From a virus: a stretch of DNA of 24,703 bases. The DNA is taken from positions 1 to 24,703 of the IMG/VR virus record IMGVR_UViG_3300025687_007527. The stretch is one strand, 5' to 3'. Under the pieces are notes generated by a model, which had not been told where the DNA came from, did no database searches, and worked only from the letters and a program-made list of their open reading frames with translations. This document shows positions 1 through 7,040 of this stretch, piece by piece. How positions within the stretch are numbered: the stretch's first letter is position 1; each line of letters starts with the position of its first letter. Made by a program: the position numbers and the translations under genes.

Positions 1-978
1 TGTATTTGAAACTTCCACATATTGGACCTTTCTTTGAAATTCATCAACATGCCTTGCGCCAGCATATGTAAATGCAGATCGTAATCCACCAGTAAGTTCA
101 TCAATAACTTTTTGTGCCGAACCTGTAACTGGAGCCCAAAAGGCCTCACCTTCAGCTACGGTTCCTTCTTTTAAACCGCCCTTAAAATCTTCTTGAAAAT
201 CTTTTGATGCTTGTCCACGATATTTTGCCAAGAAAGGCTCAGCAGATAGTTCAGAACCTTTCTTTTCGGCCGCACTCTCTACAGTTAAGGCGAATATCTT
301 TCCCATCATAACAGTAGTTGCCCCTGCGGCGAGAGCTTTTGCAATATCAGCGGAACCTCTAATACCACCATCAGCGATAATAGGCACTCCATATTTTTTT
401 GCTTCATAAGCGCAGTTTTCTATTGCAGTAAATTGAGGAACGCCAAAGCCAGTAACCATTCTAGTTGTGCAAGCGGCTCCAGGACCGATTCCAACTTTAA
501 CTGCATCAGCACCAGCATTTACCAAATCAATATATCCTCCAGCGGTACAAACATTACCAGCAATAATTTCAAACTTATATTTTGATTTCAAATGTCTAAC
601 AAGATCTAACATTCTACTATCATGACCGTGTGCAATATCAATACACACACCACGAACGCCAGACTTGCTATAATGCTCTAAAAGACTTTCTTGTTCATTC
701 ATGCCAATGGACATATAACAGTATTCATTGAATTCTTCTGCTATTGAAATTAATTCATCTTGTTTTGCAAATCTGTGAAAGATCGGAAATGTTCCGTTGT
801 TCAGTAATATATTTGCCAGATCTCTTCCAATAACAGTATCCATGTTAGCGGCAATAATAGGAATTTTAATTTTTGTTTTTGCTGTAAGCCAAGTTGACAG
901 AGAAGGCTCTGTTCTTGAGGGAACATTGTTAAATTGGGGCACCAAGGCAACATCATCAAATGTTAATGCTTTCTTCAT
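1..978 (-). CDS. GMP reductase / IMP dehydrogenase family protein (3' end cut by window edge)
   Basis: The frame is open from the ATG at 978 to the left edge (326 codons, no stop), so the C-terminus is missing. It has the IMPDH/GMPR TIM-barrel hallmarks: [11 protein letters not shown] near residue 5, [10 protein letters not shown] around 40-49, the nucleotide loop [11 protein letters not shown] with the catalytic cysteine at about 170, IIADGGIRG around 200-208, and a YRG flap motif near 253. The CBS pair that usually interrupts IMPDH is absent. The AANMDTV and HRF segments and the lack of an obvious Arg-Tyr flap dyad lean towards GMP reductase (GMP to IMP), but a CBS-less IMPDH cannot be excluded. 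Either role would adjust guanine nucleotide pools during infection. AGGA precedes the ATG at suitable spacing. The gene begins only 27 bp after the stop of the truncated polymerase and looks co-transcribed with it. Confidence 0.88.
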   Translation of the reverse strand, partial: MKKALTFDDVALVPQFNNVPSRTEPSLSTWLTAKTKIKIPIIAANMDTVIGRDLANILLNNGTFPIFHRFAKQDELISIAEEFNEYCYMSIGMNEQESLLEHYSKSGVRGVCIDIAHGHDSRMLDLVRHLKSKYKFEIIAGNVCTAGGYIDLVNAGADAVKVGIGPGAACTTRMVTGFGVPQFTAIENCAYEAKKYGVPIIADGGIRGSADIAKALAAGATTVMMGKIFALTVESAAEKKGSELSAEPFLAKYRGQASKDFQEDFKGGLKEGTVAEGEAFWAPVTGSAQKVIDELTGGLRSAFTYAGARHVDEFQRKVQYVEVSNT

Positions 979-1005
979 ATAATATTCCTATAGTTTAGGG
1001 TTTAT

Positions 1006-2463
1006 TTACAATCCACGCTTATGCAATTCTTCTTTTACTCTCTCTAGCTCTTTTTTAGCCGCTATCATTTTGTTCTTATACATCTTTCTATCTTCATACA
1101 TTCTCATGAGAATGTCTGGAAGAAAACCAATCTTTTCATTAGAGAAACATTGTCCATTTGCGGCATAGCTTACATTAGAATCAGAAAATCTCTTTGTATC
1201 TACACTTTCACTCAACAGAGACTCAACTCTTGTTGATGAGTACATATCTGGAAGCAAACATTCTGGAGATATGTTCCATTGTGCTATAATGTTGGGATAC
1301 AGACTATTCAAATCAAAAGATACTACCCAGTTCTTTGAACATGCTTCGACATCTTTAACATATGCTCCAGCATATTCTGTACTCTTCTCGCCTTTAGTCA
1401 TTTTAGGAACAACAATATTCTTTTTTCGCAAATCATTAAATATAATAGTGTCCCAAAGTCGCACTTGTGCAAAAACATCAGTAAAGTTCACTTTAGCATC
1501 GTATGCTAGAGCAATTACCATTTCTATTAGTTTTAACTTCTTCTCAAGTCTGGAAACAAGCTCAACATCTTTGATGTTATATTCCATAAAAAGTTGAAAA
1601 TTATTTTTGTATAGATTGTGCAAGTTTCCATACTCTTCATAAGAGATCTTCTTTTCGCCAAGCTCAACATAAGATATATAATTTAACTTGTTACTCTCTT
1701 TCTTTGGCTGATAGCGAATATAGAGATCCATGTAATCAAGAACAGATATTCCAGCAAGTTCTATTTGCTCTTGTGTTTTGTTTAAATAGTAGACATCTTT
1801 TTTGCTTGCTATCTTCCATGGCGATAATTTCTTGGCTTCACTCTCACCAAGAACTCTTTCGATTCTATTATACAAATATGGAATATCATAAAACTGTATG
1901 TTCCATCCAGTTATGATGTCTGGAGATATATGACTCCAATGCTCTAAGAATTTTCGCAAAAGTCCCGCTTCATTCTCACACTTGATATACTTAACAGATG
2001 GATTATCAGTAACGAAATCTCCACAACCAAAAGATAGATATGTTCCGTTTACATCTATGGTTATGGCAATAACTTCTTCAAAAGGATTGTCAGGCTTTGC
2101 GAAACCAACTTCAGATGCAACTTCAATATCTATGTTTGCCACTACGATGTCTCTAATATCGTAATCAATTAGATCTTTGAAATTATCAGATATGAACGCA
2201 TAATGAAACTTTACATTTCCATAATATGTAAAATTATCAACGCTGTCGTATCTTCTAATAAAGTCTCTAGCTTCGCTCACAGTAGAGAATGTTATCTTAT
2301 CAACATTTTTTCCATCTAGAGTTTTCCACTTAGTGGGAACTTTAGAGTCAACAAACAAAGAAGGCGAGTAGGGAATCTTATGTAAGACTCTCTCGCCATT
2401 CTCAGTTCCTCTGTAAAATATGTGATCGCGGATAAGAAAGAAGTTTGTGTATTGTTTGCTCAT
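1006..2463 (-). CDS. 43: Family B DNA polymerase, N-terminal part (gp43A-like: exonuclease plus palm motif A)
   Basis: This is the N-terminal part of T4-type replicative polymerase gp43, 485 residues against about 900 for an intact family member. The 3'-5' exonuclease is intact: D112/E114 (NIDIE, the same numbers as in T4), Exo II TGWNIQFYDIPY around 185-196, and Exo III YNIKDVELV around 295-303. Palm motif A DLNSLYP lies at 384-390. The protein ends after a charged helix, LERVKEELHKRGL, which by alignment with RB69 gp43 is the start of the fingers. Motif B (KxxxNSxYG) and motif C (DTD) are missing, so this chain alone cannot polymerise. The stop is followed by a short spacer and the GMPR gene, with no polymerase remnant in between. 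T4-like Aeromonas phages have split gp43 genes, so a partner 43B outside the window is the likeliest explanation. No Shine-Dalgarno sequence is seen. Confidence 0.93.
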   Translation of the reverse strand: MSKQYTNFFLIRDHIFYRGTENGERVLHKIPYSPSLFVDSKVPTKWKTLDGKNVDKITFSTVSEARDFIRRYDSVDNFTYYGNVKFHYAFISDNFKDLIDYDIRDIVVANIDIEVASEVGFAKPDNPFEEVIAITIDVNGTYLSFGCGDFVTDNPSVKYIKCENEAGLLRKFLEHWSHISPDIITGWNIQFYDIPYLYNRIERVLGESEAKKLSPWKIASKKDVYYLNKTQEQIELAGISVLDYMDLYIRYQPKKESNKLNYISYVELGEKKISYEEYGNLHNLYKNNFQLFMEYNIKDVELVSRLEKKLKLIEMVIALAYDAKVNFTDVFAQVRLWDTIIFNDLRKKNIVVPKMTKGEKSTEYAGAYVKDVEACSKNWVVSFDLNSLYPNIIAQWNISPECLLPDMYSSTRVESLLSESVDTKRFSDSNVSYAANGQCFSNEKIGFLPDILMRMYEDRKMYKNKMIAAKKELERVKEELHKRGL

Positions 2464-2470
2464 AGCTAAT

Positions 2471-2499
2471 ATAATACAGAATAAATCTTATTATGTCAA
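2471..2499 (-). promoter_or_regulatory. Sigma70-type early promoter for gene 43A
   Basis: On the minus strand TTGACA (2499-2494) is followed after 17 bp by TATTAT (2476-2471). Transcription would start near 2464, next to the ATG at 2463-2461, so the mRNA would be almost leaderless. It overlaps the stop codon of the preceding gene. Confidence 0.55.
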
Positions 2500-2795
2500 A
2501 CTATATCTGAACTTTTAGCTAATACAATTCCACTTCCAAATATTGAGTTATACTTGTTTACAATATCGACTATAGGCTCATATTCACTGGAAACATGAAC
2601 TTTATTAAATGTCACTTCCTTATCATTAGAAAAGGGGGCGTAAGGAACGAAAAATACAGTTGGTCTTTCAGAGTCACTTCTTCCAGGTGCTTGCTGAAGA
2701 GAAACTGGATTTTCAATAACTATTTGCTCATTGGCTTCGGATACCACTTTTCCCAAAATCTCCTCGCCATTTATCATTCTATATATTTTTATCAC
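2496..2795 (-). CDS. Small phage protein with Sm-like character (paralogue of the 18464-18799 product)
   Basis: A 99-residue protein. It opens with alternating beta-strand segments around the pattern NGEEILGKV...IVIENPVSL, which resembles an Sm/LSm barrel, and continues with FFVPYAPFSN and a C-terminal KYNSIFGSGIVL. Related small proteins are common in T4-like environmental phages; I know of no demonstrated function. The product of 18464-18799 shares the order of motifs (NEEILGIV, REPMML, VSPWIP, AEQYYNMVL), so the phage carries two family members. The start is GTG at 2795, one base after the lysozyme stop, with AAGGAAG in the lysozyme 3' end as its ribosome binding site, which implies translational coupling. 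An RNA-binding role would be inference from the fold only. Confidence 0.75.
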   Translation of the reverse strand: MIKIYRMINGEEILGKVVSEANEQIVIENPVSLQQAPGRSDSERPTVFFVPYAPFSNDKEVTFNKVHVSSEYEPIVDIVNKYNSIFGSGIVLAKSSDIV

Positions 2796-2796
2796 T

Positions 2797-3240
2797 TTAT
2801 ACTTCCTTTAGAAACAAATTCATTTCAGATTCTCTTCGTCTAACTAGACCAGGCAAAACTTTTCCGCCAGCTTTGTTCCATCGCAAAAATTCCTTTGATG
2901 CTCCATCAAAATCTTCGCCATTCAGTTTTCGTAGAAGTGTCGATTTTTTAAATGCTCCCAATCCAATATTGTATACAAAACATACTAAAGCATCAAATTG
3001 ATTTTGATTCAAATCAACTTTCACTAGAGAATTGATTCCATTTTCAAAATCATATAGATCAGCATCTAAAAAAACATTAGCTTCATCTAGTGTTATTTTC
3101 ATGCCTTCTGGAACTGGCTTTCCATTTATCACAGTCGTTCCAAAGCCTATCGTATTAACTCCAGCAGGACAGACATATGCATGAGATCTAAATCCCTCAT
3201 ACTTTTTTATTAGATTCTTTCCTTCTTTACCTGTTTTCAT
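2797..3240 (-). CDS. T4-type lysozyme / endolysin (GH24)
   Basis: A peptidoglycan-cleaving muramidase of 147 residues from the preferred ATG at 3240. The catalytic pattern is E-x8-C-x5-T: the Glu of KKYEGF, the Cys of YVCPAG and the Thr of NTIGFG. T4 lysozyme has Asp at the middle position; Cys is found in the P1/R21 type of GH24 endolysin. GLVRRRESEMNLF is the usual C-terminal helix. A longer reading from 3303 would overlap the conserved end of dut by about 60 bp and add a hydrophobic stretch; I reject it because the ATG at 3240 follows the dut stop by 4 bp and has GGGGAAA upstream. With the short start there is no signal sequence, so export would need a holin, not seen here. It lies between dut and the Sm-like gene, inside the replication operon. 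Confidence 0.88.
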   Translation of the reverse strand: MKTGKEGKNLIKKYEGFRSHAYVCPAGVNTIGFGTTVINGKPVPEGMKITLDEANVFLDADLYDFENGINSLVKVDLNQNQFDALVCFVYNIGLGAFKKSTLLRKLNGEDFDGASKEFLRWNKAGGKVLPGLVRRRESEMNLFLKEV

Positions 3241-3244
3241 TTTA

Positions 3245-3781
3245 CTATTTCCCCGTAGAACCAAAGCCACCATTTCTAGAACTCTTCTGAGAAGGCTCAT
3301 CATAAGTCTCCTCTATTGAGCATCTCAAATCTGATATTAACTCTGCTTGACATATTCTATCTCCATGCTTTATTTTTTGCTCAATGCAAGATGCGTTATA
3401 GATTGAAACAAAAACTTCTCCAAAATAATCTTCATCAATAACACCCTGACAATTTGATAACATAAGACCATTCTTGAATGAAAGTCCAGAGCGAGGATGT
3501 AGTCTGACTGAACAATTTATGGGTATTTGAAACTTTAGTCCAGTTGGAATCAAACTTCTGCTATTTGCAGGCAATATAATCTCAAAATCTTCACTAACTG
3601 AAAGCTCATCAAAAATTTCAGTATTTCCATGAGCCTCTTGAGGAAAAAAAGATTTTACTTTAGCAAATTCTTTATCTTTGACTAAACAAGCATGAATGTC
3701 AAAACATGAAGAGTATTCGGTCGAATACTGAGGAATAATAGCTTCGGGAAAGCACTTATACACATTTAATTTATTTGTCAT
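3245..3781 (-). CDS. dut: dUTPase (deoxyuridine 5'-triphosphate nucleotidohydrolase)
   Basis: Trimeric-type dUTPase, hydrolysing dUTP to dUMP and PPi, which keeps uracil out of phage DNA and supplies dTMP synthesis. All five motifs are present in 178 residues: motif 1 SSCFDIHA (about 24-31), motif 2 PRSGLSFKNG (96-105), motif 3 GVIDEDYFGEV with catalytic Asp 116, motif 4 GDRICQAEL (140-148) and the glycine-rich motif 5 RNGGFGSTGK at the extreme C-terminus. Residues 32-65 form an insertion between motifs 1 and 2 that is longer than in compact bacterial enzymes. The start is ATG at 3781 with GGTG upstream. The stop lies 4 bp before the lysozyme start. An intact motif 5 argues for a full-length, active enzyme. 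Confidence 0.95.
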   Translation of the reverse strand: MTNKLNVYKCFPEAIIPQYSTEYSSCFDIHACLVKDKEFAKVKSFFPQEAHGNTEIFDELSVSEDFEIILPANSRSLIPTGLKFQIPINCSVRLHPRSGLSFKNGLMLSNCQGVIDEDYFGEVFVSIYNASCIEQKIKHGDRICQAELISDLRCSIEETYDEPSQKSSRNGGFGSTGK

Positions 3782-3817
3782 AATATATACACCAATTTTA
3801 CATTACAATATTAAAAA

Positions 3818-4255
3818 CTATCGCCGATTTCTCGAATTTCCTATGCTGTATTTTGCTTGCAAGTTCCAGTTTACTTTATCTTTATATGAGACTATCTGTA
3901 TAAAAGATATGGGACATCTAGGAGACTCACACTTAGATTTATCTACAACATTTATCAAATTCCACTCAGATAATACATTAATTATAGTATTTCGTCTAGC
4001 AATATCATCTTCTGTAAAATCAGTTTGCTTGCCATCTAGCTTAAAAAGTTCTTTAAAGTGAACTATGTAATACCTACTAGCCTTTGTATCTCTGTCTCTC
4101 TTGTGCAAAATATGACAAGACTGATACAAAGTATTATCTTTTTTTGAAGATACACCTATTCTAGTAAGAGTTTCTCTAACTTTTAAAAAATCATCTGCTG
4201 TAGGCAAAGTAATCTCTACAAGCTCATCAATAATACTCATTTGCTGAAAATCCAT
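3818..4255 (-). CDS. regA: RegA-like translational repressor
   Basis: Homologue of T4 RegA, an RNA-binding protein that blocks ribosome access at early mRNAs, including gene 44 in T4. The core matches T4 RegA closely: VEITLPTADDFLKVRETLTRIG, then LYQSCHILHKR, YYIVHFKELFKLDGKQ, a TEDDIARRNTI helix, and C-terminal YSIGN. Length is 145 residues against 122 in T4; the excess is an N-terminal extension of about 11 residues, a short insertion near DRDTKAS and a basic tail. The start may be ATG at 4255 or ATG at 4240; the latter has GGA about 11 bases upstream. It sits directly after the 62 block and before dut, the position known from T4-like genomes (44-62-regA-43). Confidence 0.93.
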   Translation of the reverse strand: MDFQQMSIIDELVEITLPTADDFLKVRETLTRIGVSSKKDNTLYQSCHILHKRDRDTKASRYYIVHFKELFKLDGKQTDFTEDDIARRNTIINVLSEWNLINVVDKSKCESPRCPISFIQIVSYKDKVNWNLQAKYSIGNSRNRR

Positions 4256-4259
4256 TTCA

Positions 4260-4451
4260 TTAAAAATTACTCTTTATATTTAGCAAATTGAAAATTGACT
4301 TTCTTTTAGTCTTCTTTTTTAGAGTGTTATTAATATCTTTAACTATAGAGATGCAATCTTTTATGTTTCTGTTATTATCCTCAATTAAAATCTCAATTTG
4401 CTTTAAGGTCCGTCTAAGTTCATTAATATGCTTCTCATCATCGCTTTGCAT
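4260..4451 (-). CDS. Small coiled-coil protein between 62 and regA, function unknown
   Basis: A 63-residue protein from the ATG at 4451; a GTG nine bases upstream would give 66. The ribosome binding site AGGGTGG lies inside the end of gene 62 and suits the ATG, so the genes overlap by 14 bp and are probably translationally coupled. The sequence is highly charged with heptad-like spacing (HINELRRTLKQIEILIEDN, then IVKDINNTLKKKTKRK), which suggests a short helical coiled coil with a basic end. I recognise no family. Its fixed place inside the clamp-loader/regA operon, with tight spacing on both sides, supports it being real. Confidence 0.6.
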   Translation of the reverse strand: MQSDDEKHINELRRTLKQIEILIEDNNRNIKDCISIVKDINNTLKKKTKRKSIFNLLNIKSNF

Positions 4452-4836
4452 TTTTGCCACCCTTGTTTAGCTTATCTTTCATATATGAAATATCATCTTC
4501 TGAAAATAAGTTCAACATTTCTTTAGCTTTCTTTTCACTGCATGAATGATACTCAGAGATAAGATCTATCAAGTCTTGTTTATGATGTTTAATATACTTA
4601 AAAAATCTCTTCTGCTTCTTTATTGCATAAAAGTGATAGTCATACTGCATGTCTTTGGGAAGATGAGAATTACAATTCATCTCTTGAGCATACATTATAG
4701 TCTCAATGTTCATTGATAGCCAGCGATTAATCATGTAAGAGTTATACTGAGAGTGATTAGACTCATTCAGAACGCACTTCTTATTGTGAGATATGTCATT
4801 TAGAATATCAAATATACTTAGCTTATCATCACTCAT
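4438..4836 (-). CDS. 62: Clamp loader small subunit (gp62-like)
   Basis: Small subunit of the sliding-clamp loader, which with gp44 loads gp45 onto primed DNA. The match is to the short environmental version (132 residues here against 187 in T4): NSYMINRWLSM near residue 30, YHFYAIKKQKRFFKYIK, then SCSEKKAKEMLNLFSEDDI. It has no ATP-binding motif, as expected for this subunit. The ATG at 4836 overlaps the TGA of gene 44 by one base (TGATG), a start-stop coupling that is also typical of T4 44/62. A GTG one codon upstream is possible but less likely. The assignment rests partly on gene order because gp62 diverges fast. Confidence 0.85.
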   Translation of the reverse strand: MSDDKLSIFDILNDISHNKKCVLNESNHSQYNSYMINRWLSMNIETIMYAQEMNCNSHLPKDMQYDYHFYAIKKQKRFFKYIKHHKQDLIDLISEYHSCSEKKAKEMLNLFSEDDISYMKDKLNKGGKNAKR

Positions 4837-5786
4837 CACTTAAACTCCGAAGTCAATCCGAGTTCTATCAGACAAGCCATAAGATTTATTTCATTATCTG
4901 CAACTATAGTATTCATATACTTAGCGATAATCAAAATAGCATTGGGTATTGATGCTGGCTTCAAATTTGGCTTGAGATTGTCATATAGCTTTCTGTAAAT
5001 AGTAGATGGATCATTATCTAAATTTTCAACCACCCACTCTCGCACATCTTGAAACTTCTTATCTTTTAATGCTCGATACAGTTTAGTTATGTTTACATCT
5101 CCAGCAAAAGATAATATGCCTTCATCAATTTTTCCATACTGCTGACTAAATGATTGAAGCTCATTCAATAATCGTCTAAAGTCTGGAAAATACTTTACGA
5201 CTATTGAAGCTAGTGCCTTTCCATCATACTCTACGTTCTCGGCTTGTAAGATTGAAACAACTCTCTTATAACACTGTGCAATAAGTTCTTGCTTTTCATC
5301 TTTTGATATTCTGAATTCTTTTACCGAACACCTAGATTGCAAAGGCTCAATTATTTTGTTTTTGTAATTGCAAGTAAGAATAAAAGAACAATTCGCTGAG
5401 AATTCTTCCATAACTCCACGAAGTGCTGGCTGAAAACTTTGAGGATTAAGATAATCTGCCTCATCTAGTATTATCACCTTTCTCTTTCCGTTGAAAGACA
5501 ATCCAGATGCAAACTGCTTAACTGTAGTTCTGAGAGTATCAATATTTCTATCATCAGAAGCATTGATTATGATGTTATAGTAATCCAACTCCTCGCATAT
5601 AGCTTTAGCAATAGTAGTCTTTCCAATTCCTGCTGTTCCGCATAACAACATATGAGGAAGTTTTCCAGTCTTGACTATGCCAGAGAAAGTATCTTTTAAT
5701 TTCTTGGGAAGAATACATTCATCAACTTTGTGTGGACGATACTTTTCCATCCATACGATGTGCTTTCTATTTTCACTTATGCTCAT
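4836..5786 (-). CDS. 44: Clamp loader ATPase subunit (gp44-like)
   Basis: AAA+ ATPase forming the motor of the sliding-clamp loader. Counted from an upstream GTG at 5798, Walker A GTAGIGKT is at 54-61, Walker B IILDEAD near 109-115 and the sensor/arginine-finger motif SRC at 155-157; WMEKYRP near the N-terminus is typical of RFC/gp44 proteins. I prefer the ATG at 5786 (316 residues; T4 has 319) because GGGTG lies at good distance. The C-terminal collar domain follows without interruption. The gene ends in a one-base overlap with 62. A perfect 16-bp inverted repeat lies just upstream (5817-5864) and may affect its expression. Confidence 0.95.
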   Translation of the reverse strand: MSISENRKHIVWMEKYRPHKVDECILPKKLKDTFSGIVKTGKLPHMLLCGTAGIGKTTIAKAICEELDYYNIIINASDDRNIDTLRTTVKQFASGLSFNGKRKVIILDEADYLNPQSFQPALRGVMEEFSANCSFILTCNYKNKIIEPLQSRCSVKEFRISKDEKQELIAQCYKRVVSILQAENVEYDGKALASIVVKYFPDFRRLLNELQSFSQQYGKIDEGILSFAGDVNITKLYRALKDKKFQDVREWVVENLDNDPSTIYRKLYDNLKPNLKPASIPNAILIIAKYMNTIVADNEINLMACLIELGLTSEFK

Positions 5787-5816
5787 TATAATTTTCACCC
5801 ATTTTCATTAAACATT

Positions 5817-5864
5817 TTTACTATACTTTGACACAAAAATGGAATTAGGTCAAAGTATAGTAAA
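5817..5864. repeat. Perfect 16-bp inverted repeat upstream of gene 44
   Basis: TTTACTATACTTTGAC at 5817-5832 is the exact reverse complement of 5849-5864, with a 16-base loop. It starts 2 bp downstream of the preceding stop codon and ends about 30 bp before the gene 44 ATG. Neither strand has a U-tract after the stem, so it is not a standard terminator. It could be an operator, an RNA processing hairpin or a translational control element. Confidence 0.85.
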
Positions 5865-5865
5865 G

Positions 5866-6108
5866 TTACTGTTTGTTAGCAGAGTCTAGTTCTGCTATTG
5901 CAGTATTGGTTAAAGAAATTATGCGTGAAATATCATCTTCAGAAAGTTCTCTATTAAGAGATTTTCCTATGGCGGAAAATATAATGGACTTAGACAACAA
6001 GTATATGTTGTATTTTACCATATGGCCTAGAAGAAAATATGGGTCTTCTGCCAATTCTTTTTTACCTTTATTTAAAAAGGGAACCTTAGAGATTATCTTC
6101 TTTATCAT
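5866..6108 (-). CDS. Small protein between 45 and 44, function unknown
   Basis: An 80-residue protein from the ATG at 6108; a GTG at 6117 is in frame, but GGAGAG is too close to it and fits the ATG. The N-terminus is basic (MIKKIISKVPFLNKGKKE), the middle has a hydrophobic helix-like part (YFLLGHMVKYNIYLLSKSIIF), and the end is acidic and helical (ELSEDDISRIISLTN). It overlaps the upstream small gene by about 23 bp. I do not recognise the family. Its place between clamp and clamp-loader genes in a tightly packed operon suggests a replication accessory role, which is inference only. Confidence 0.6.
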   Translation of the reverse strand: MIKKIISKVPFLNKGKKELAEDPYFLLGHMVKYNIYLLSKSIIFSAIGKSLNRELSEDDISRIISLTNTAIAELDSANKQ

Positions 6109-6286
6109 TCTGCTCACTCTCCATCATTTCAACAAATTTCTTCCACTGAGATAATCTGCTATTAAGTTTAACTTTTCTGTTATTAGTCATAGCAGTTTCC
6201 AACTGAGACTCAATAACCAAAATTGCTTTTTTTGCATATCCCAAAGGATTCTTTAGAAGCTCAATGCTTGAATTACCGCTTCTCAT
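6086..6286 (-). CDS. Small basic helical protein downstream of gene 45, function unknown
   Basis: A 66-residue protein starting at an ATG with a strong GGAGG seven bases upstream, 2 bp after the gene 45 stop. The composition is helical and basic in the middle (NPLGYAKKAILVIESQLETA, then NRKVKLNSRLSQWKKF), with an acidic tail. No catalytic motif is visible. Similar short genes occur at this point in environmental T4-like phages as far as I recall, without known function. The strong ribosome binding site and tight spacing support that it is expressed together with the clamp. Confidence 0.6.
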   Translation of the reverse strand: MRSGNSSIELLKNPLGYAKKAILVIESQLETAMTNNRKVKLNSRLSQWKKFVEMMESEQNDKEDNL

Positions 6287-6288
6287 AT

Positions 6289-6969
6289 CTATGCCTCCAT
6301 TACAATCCAGTATTGTACACCAGTAGTTTTTCCAGTAAAATGTGCTACTGTGGGAGAAAGAGAAATATCATAAGAATCGGAAATGATTTTTAGATTTTCA
6401 AAAAGCATGTTTACTGTCTGCTCATATTCTCCAGATGATGTGCTAGTAAGATTTAATGTATACTTATTTTGTGTTGAGCGTGATGATAAATCTCGCACAA
6501 CAACTTTTACACTATCTTGACTTCCAACAAAACTTATATGGGTCAGTGACAAAAGAGAAGCATTTAGTCTAATTGACTTTAACTCACTTTCAGACAAAGT
6601 AAACTTCTGAATGATGCTCTCTTCAGTAAATATTGTTGGGATCTTTTTTCTCGTTGGCATAGCATCTTGAACATTAGTTGGATCAGAATAAAAATAATCT
6701 AGAGTTGATTTAGAATGTTCAGTAGAAAATACAACTCTATCATCCTCAAGAGATAAATCCGAATCAGACTGGGCTGAGTTTACGCCAAGAAATTCACTGA
6801 GATTATAAATTGCAAAGTCTCTAGTGAATGGCTGTTCAAGTTCCGCATCAGCAACTATTCTAAGCTGTGGGTCAACTGTAACAAGTGAAGAATTTGCTCG
6901 AATGTAAATTGAATTGTTTATTTCAGAAAAGTTTTTCAAGATTTTTAATGCGCTATCCGTTAGTTTCAT
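6289..6969 (-). CDS. 45: Sliding clamp, DNA polymerase processivity factor (gp45-like)
   Basis: Trimeric sliding clamp that tethers the polymerase to DNA and, in T4, also acts with gp55 and gp33 in late transcription. The match to T4 gp45 (228 residues; 226 here) is clear at the N-terminus, MKLTDSALKILKNFSEINNSI, at FAIYNLSEFLGVNS (T4: VAIYDLNGFLGILS) and at the C-terminus, VAHFTGKTTGVQYWIVMEA. The start is the ATG at 6969 with GGAG at the right distance; an in-frame extension to 7011 would run through a terminator hairpin and is rejected. It heads the clamp/clamp-loader operon. The terminator immediately upstream raises the question of how it is transcribed. Confidence 0.93.
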   Translation of the reverse strand: MKLTDSALKILKNFSEINNSIYIRANSSLVTVDPQLRIVADAELEQPFTRDFAIYNLSEFLGVNSAQSDSDLSLEDDRVVFSTEHSKSTLDYFYSDPTNVQDAMPTRKKIPTIFTEESIIQKFTLSESELKSIRLNASLLSLTHISFVGSQDSVKVVVRDLSSRSTQNKYTLNLTSTSSGEYEQTVNMLFENLKIISDSYDISLSPTVAHFTGKTTGVQYWIVMEA

Positions 6970-6983
6970 TATATATTCTCCGC

Positions 6984-7024
6984 GATAAAAAAATGCGTGA
7001 ACAGACCGCAAGATCTGTCCACGC
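6984..7024 (-). terminator. Rho-independent terminator between the HTH gene and gene 45
   Basis: On the minus strand the stem GCGTGGACAGA / TCTGTTCACGC (11 pairs, one G-U) has an 8-base loop and is followed by A and seven Ts. It is GC-rich for this genome. It ends only a few bases before the GGAG of gene 45. Confidence 0.85.
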
Positions 7025-7040
7025 TTCAGGACACTACTAT

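Noticed and set aside
797-982. Plus-strand ORF of 61 codons with a hydrophobic start
   Set aside because: It lies entirely opposite the N-terminal coding region of the GMPR/IMPDH homologue, whose motifs are clear, and has no ribosome binding site.
1006-2463. Intein or simple frameshift as cause of the short polymerase
   Set aside because: There are no intein splice motifs, and the downstream 27 bp plus the next gene contain no polymerase sequence in any frame.
3241-3303. Upstream extension of the lysozyme as a membrane-anchored (SAR-type) endolysin
   Set aside because: It overlaps the conserved motif 5 of dUTPase and the hydrophobic segment is short and interrupted by charged residues; kept only as a low-probability idea.
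5828-5861. TTGACA and TATAGT within the inverted repeat as a plus-strand promoter
   Set aside because: The spacing is 22 bp, too long for a sigma70 promoter, and there is no plus-strand gene downstream.
6970-7011. Upstream in-frame extension of gene 45 to 7011
   Set aside because: It would translate through the terminator hairpin and add residues absent in T4 gp45; the ATG at 6969 has a good GGAG.
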